DNA of 64,000 nucleotides from Duganella aquatilis (GTDB lineage Bacteria; Pseudomonadota; Gammaproteobacteria; Burkholderiales; Burkholderiaceae_D). A model generated the notes under the pieces. The model was not told the DNA's origin, searched no databases, and saw only the letters and a program-made list of their open reading frames with translations. Location of the stretch: positions 806,001-870,000 of the forward strand of contig NZ_WKJL01000001.1 in the NCBI RefSeq assembly GCF_009674565.1, read 5' to 3'. Made by a program: the position numbers and the translations under genes. This document shows, piece after piece, positions 61,296-64,000 of this stretch; the first letter of the stretch is position 1; each line of letters opens with the position of its first letter.

Positions 61296-62198
61296 TTACT
61301 GGTCGTCGCGCGGATGCAGGCTGGCCCACAGGTGGGCGGCGGCCATGGTACGGTGCGGACTGTATTGCGCCAGGATTTGCTCGGTGCGTTTGATGTCCGG
61401 CTTGGCCTCTTCGCCCAGCAGCATTTGTAGCGCGGCGCGGATGGCGACGTCGCCGTGCAGCGAGCAGTCGGCGTAGCCGTAGCCGCGCAGCAGGCCGTAG
61501 TTGACGGTCCAAGGGCCGATGCCTTTGACGGCCAGCAGCGCCGACGAGATCTGTTCGATGCTGTTGGCGGGCGTGACGTCCAGTTGCAGTTCGCCGTCCG
61601 TCACCAGTTGCGCGAGGCGCAGCAGGGTCTCGGCCTTCGCGCGCGAGAATTTGCGGGTGGTGAGGTCTTCCAGCGACAGCGCGGCGGCGCTGCGCGCATC
61701 GGGATAGCACCACAGGCCGCTGCTGTGCTGGCGGCCTGCCTGCAGGATGAAGGTGCGGCGCAGCGCGATGGCAAACGTCAGGTTGATCTGCTGGCCGATG
61801 ATGGCCCAGGTCAGCGCTTCGAACACGGTGGCCGATTGCACGATGCGCAGGCCAGGCTGGCGGCGTATGAGGGCGCCCAGCAGCTTGTCCTTTTTCGTGA
61901 AGGCGGAGAAGGGCGCGGGATCGATGCGCAGGCCGAGAATGCTGATCGCCGCTTCGTGCGCCTGCTGCTGCGCGGATTTGGTCAGTGCGCCGTCGGCGTG
62001 CAAGGTGCAGATGGCGTCCGCGCCGCCGGCCGCCGGCAGGGCGATGTCCAGCACCACCGGCACGCCGTCGAGCAACACGCCCTTGCGCAGGCGTTCGGCG
62101 CTGACTTCCTCGGCGATGCTCTCCGTATCGCGGCGATGGAAGGCCAGTACGTCTTGCAGCCGGTAGTCGGCCGGCAGCGCCAGGGTGAAGGGCTTCAT
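61296..62198 (-). CDS. alkA: DNA-3-methyladenine glycosylase, AlkA type
   Basis: 300 residues. Helix-hairpin-helix glycosylase: the N-terminal AlkA_N-like domain is followed by the HhH-GPD core with TWAIIGQQINLTFA, the hairpin VKGIGPWTVNYGLLRGYGY, and the GPD-type aspartate in SLHGDVAI. Removes alkylated purines from DNA. No Ada regulator is adjacent. The ATG at 62198 overlaps the stop of the DMT carrier gene by four bases (ATGA), so they are co-translated. The frame is open much further upstream, but only inside that carrier gene. Confidence 0.9.
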   Translation of the reverse strand: MKPFTLALPADYRLQDVLAFHRRDTESIAEEVSAERLRKGVLLDGVPVVLDIALPAAGGADAICTLHADGALTKSAQQQAHEAAISILGLRIDPAPFSAFTKKDKLLGALIRRQPGLRIVQSATVFEALTWAIIGQQINLTFAIALRRTFILQAGRQHSSGLWCYPDARSAAALSLEDLTTRKFSRAKAETLLRLAQLVTDGELQLDVTPANSIEQISSALLAVKGIGPWTVNYGLLRGYGYADCSLHGDVAIRAALQMLLGEEAKPDIKRTEQILAQYSPHRTMAAAHLWASLHPRDDQ

Positions 62199-63079
62199 GC
62201 GGAGCGCGGTTTCAGGCTGAAGCTCGGACGGAAGCCGGTCACCAGCGCGGTGCCGGTGATGACGATGGCGGCGCCGGCAAAGGTATACCAGCCGACGGTC
62301 TCGCCGAGGAACAGCACGCCCCACAGGATGCCGAACAGGGGGCTGAGGAAGGTCACTGTCAGTGCCGACGACGGACCGACGTCCTGGATCAGGCGGAAGT
62401 AGATCAGGTAGGCCACGCCGCTGCACAACACGGCCAGCGCGAGCACCGCGCTCATGATGCCGATGGTCGGCTCGCCCGGCGCCGGGAAGAACGGCACCAC
62501 CGGCAGCACCAGCAGCGCCGAAGCCCACATCGAGCCGTGGGCGTTGGCGAACGGCTCGACCGCCTTGGCCTGCTTGGCGTAGTTGCTGGCGATGCCGTAG
62601 TTGAAGGAGGCGAACAGCACGGCCGCAATCGCGATGCCGGCGCCGGGTTTGGAGCTGACGTGGTCGAATCCCACCAGCAGCGCGACGCCGCAGGTGCCGA
62701 GCGCGAGGCCGAGCAACACCTTGGCGCTGACCATGTGGCGCGACCAGACGGCGGCGATCAGCGTGCCCCACAGCGGCGTGGTGGCGTTCAGCACCGCCAG
62801 CAGCGAGGCGGACAGCGTGCGGGCGGCGAAGGCGAACATCAGGAAGGGGATGGCGGAGTTGAACAGGCCGAGGATGAGGTAGTGTTTCCAGTTCTCGGCC
62901 AGGTCCAGTTTCTTCTTGAGGAAGATGCCGATGATGGCGAGGAAGATGGCGGCGAACAGCACGCGGTATTCGATCAGCACGGCGGCGCCAAGCACCGGCG
63001 CGGCGATGCGCATGAACAGGAAGGAGCCGCCCCAGATGGCGGCCAGCAGGATCAGGCGGAGGAGGTTGGTGGTGCTCAT
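62195..63079 (-). CDS. EamA/DMT-superfamily transporter
   Basis: 294 residues, ten helices in two EamA repeats. Helix 1 is LLRLILLAAIWGGSFLFMRIAAP, and the half ends are LLAVLNATTPLWGTLIAAVWSRH and the second half's VTFLSPLFGILWGVLFLGETVGW. Substrates are unknown. It is the first gene of a minus-strand pair with alkA (ATGA overlap) and lies 126 bp downstream of the XdhC gene. Confidence 0.92.
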   Translation of the reverse strand: MSTTNLLRLILLAAIWGGSFLFMRIAAPVLGAAVLIEYRVLFAAIFLAIIGIFLKKKLDLAENWKHYLILGLFNSAIPFLMFAFAARTLSASLLAVLNATTPLWGTLIAAVWSRHMVSAKVLLGLALGTCGVALLVGFDHVSSKPGAGIAIAAVLFASFNYGIASNYAKQAKAVEPFANAHGSMWASALLVLPVVPFFPAPGEPTIGIMSAVLALAVLCSGVAYLIYFRLIQDVGPSSALTVTFLSPLFGILWGVLFLGETVGWYTFAGAAIVITGTALVTGFRPSFSLKPRSA

Positions 63080-63205
63080 GCGGGTTGGTCCGGTGGGTTG
63101 TGCGGGGCGGCGTGCCCCAGCCCGCGCTATTGTCTCTCAACGCCGGGCAGCAAACCAGTCGATTCTTGCTTTTGAATTCAAACGTTGAGTGAGTGGCGCA
63201 CGGGT

Positions 63206-64000
63206 TTAAACGGCGCCGCTTTCCACCACGCAGACTGCATCGCCAGGTTTGGTGGGGGCGGCGGCGTGGGGAACGATCATGTTGGTCGGCACGCCGTTTT
63301 TGATCGCCGTCATTTCAGCCAGGATGGAAATGGCGATTTCGGATGGCGTCTTGCTGCCGATGTACAGGCCGATCGGTCCGTGCAAACGCGCCAGCTGTTC
63401 CGCCGTCAGGTCGAATTCCAGCAGCCGCTCGCGGCGCCTGCTGTTGTTCACGCGCGAACCGATCGCGCCGACGTAGAACGCGTCCGACTTCAACGCTTCC
63501 ATCAGCGCCAGGTCGTCCAGCTTCGGGTCGTGCGTCAGCGCCACCACGGCGCTGCGGTGGTCCAGATTCATCGCCAGCACCACGTCGTCCGGCATCTCGT
63601 GCACCAGCTGCACGCCGTCGACGTGCCAGCCGGCGCGATACTCCTCGCGCGGATCGCAGACCGTGACGCTGTAATCCATAGCCAGCGCAATCTGCGCCAG
63701 GAAACGCGACAGCTGCCCTGCGCCGATAATCAGCAGCCGCCAGCGCGGGCCGTGCAGCGTCACCATGGCCTGCTCGCTGACCTGCATCTGCGCGCCCGGC
63801 GCGGCCTTGGACAGTTCCACTTCACCGCTGCGCAGATCCAGCCGGCGCTGCACCAGCTCATGCTGCTCCAGCCGCGCCAACAGCTCGTCGATGCGGCTGT
63901 GCGCCGACAGCGGCTCGATCGACAATTCAATGGTGCCGCCGCAAGGCAGGCCGAAACGGTGGGCCTCGTCAGCGGTGATGCCGTAGCTGACGATTTCCGG
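63206..64000 (-). CDS. XdhC/CoxI-family protein (5' end outside window)
   Basis: The frame is open to the right edge, so the start lies beyond base 64000. The visible ~264 residues begin PEIVSYGITADEAHRFGLPCGGTIEL, the XdhC N-terminal motif with the conserved PCGG, and continue with the Rossmann part LLIIGAGQLSRFLAQIAL and the terminal IGLYIGSKTPSEIAISILAEM. XdhC proteins insert or sulfurate the molybdenum cofactor of xanthine dehydrogenase and related enzymes. The partner enzyme genes are expected upstream, outside the window. Confidence 0.9.
   Translation of the reverse strand, partial: PEIVSYGITADEAHRFGLPCGGTIELSIEPLSAHSRIDELLARLEQHELVQRRLDLRSGEVELSKAAPGAQMQVSEQAMVTLHGPRWRLLIIGAGQLSRFLAQIALAMDYSVTVCDPREEYRAGWHVDGVQLVHEMPDDVVLAMNLDHRSAVVALTHDPKLDDLALMEALKSDAFYVGAIGSRVNNSRRRERLLEFDLTAEQLARLHGPIGLYIGSKTPSEIAISILAEMTAIKNGVPTNMIVPHAAAPTKPGDAVCVVESGAV

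Noticed and set aside
61296..63140. 614-codon frame fusing the DMT carrier region with AlkA
   Set aside because: Its first half is an out-of-frame reading of the DMT gene; the AlkA start at 62198 overlaps that gene by ATGA.

Overview
This window looks like a chromosomal segment of a betaproteobacterium, most likely Oxalobacteraceae of the Massilia/Duganella type. That placement is inferred from the high GC (about 64% by eye), the phasin, the EmrAB/NodT efflux genes, the DUF29 genes and the overall protein character; no rRNA or marker phylogeny is available here. I see no phage, insertion sequence, CRISPR array or integrative element. Both ends cut genes: a LysR-type regulator at the left and an XdhC-family protein at the right.

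1-9.1 kb: LysR tail, a DsbA-like oxidoreductase, an acetyltransferase/hydrolase pair, and a TetR regulator divergent from a tripartite efflux operon (HlyD/EmrA, DHA2 MFS, NodT lipoprotein). The shared promoter carries three AAATGAAA-type sites. 9.1-20.1 kb: a LysR/SDR divergent pair, two secreted HExxH proteins (one M49-like), a BON protein, an MFS carrier, an AT-rich membrane ORF, a metallophosphoesterase lipoprotein, a PhzF protein and two tandem periplasmic binding proteins without permeases.

20.1-31.6 kb: a ParDE-type toxin-antitoxin pair beside tRNA-Lys, a lone GspE-type ATPase with a spermidine-synthase-like protein, a glycine-zipper lipoprotein-like gene, an orphan barstar, purN, an RsmB-like rRNA methyltransferase, an MscS channel, a desaturase with a C-terminal extension reminiscent of an ISL3 transposase tail, rpmB-rpmG, radC and a decayed Xre/RES toxin-antitoxin locus. 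31.6-37.7 kb: fkpB-ispH, then livHMGF behind a good sigma-54 (-24/-12) promoter and a terminator-like leader hairpin, then a phasin gene with candidate operators.

38-50.9 kb: DMT carrier, nitroreductase, PBP7-type endopeptidase, IclR regulator, DgkA, then a sulfur cluster (sulfate-binding protein, small hydrolase, 1-Cys peroxiredoxin, TauE permease, CysT, CysW, CysA, CysB-type regulator) and a chemoreceptor. 50.9-64 kb, mostly minus strand: TonB receptor, aldo/keto reductase, pyrD, both N-degron aminoacyl transferases (bpt, aat), NUDIX hydrolase, initiator tRNA, three tandem DUF29 genes, MerR/TipA regulator, methyltransferase, AlkA-type glycosylase, DMT carrier and XdhC.

The most notable non-coding signals are dispersed GGGGTC/GACCCC palindromes, including an 87-nt element with a perfect 42-bp stem, and several strong hairpins lying directly over or just before start sites.
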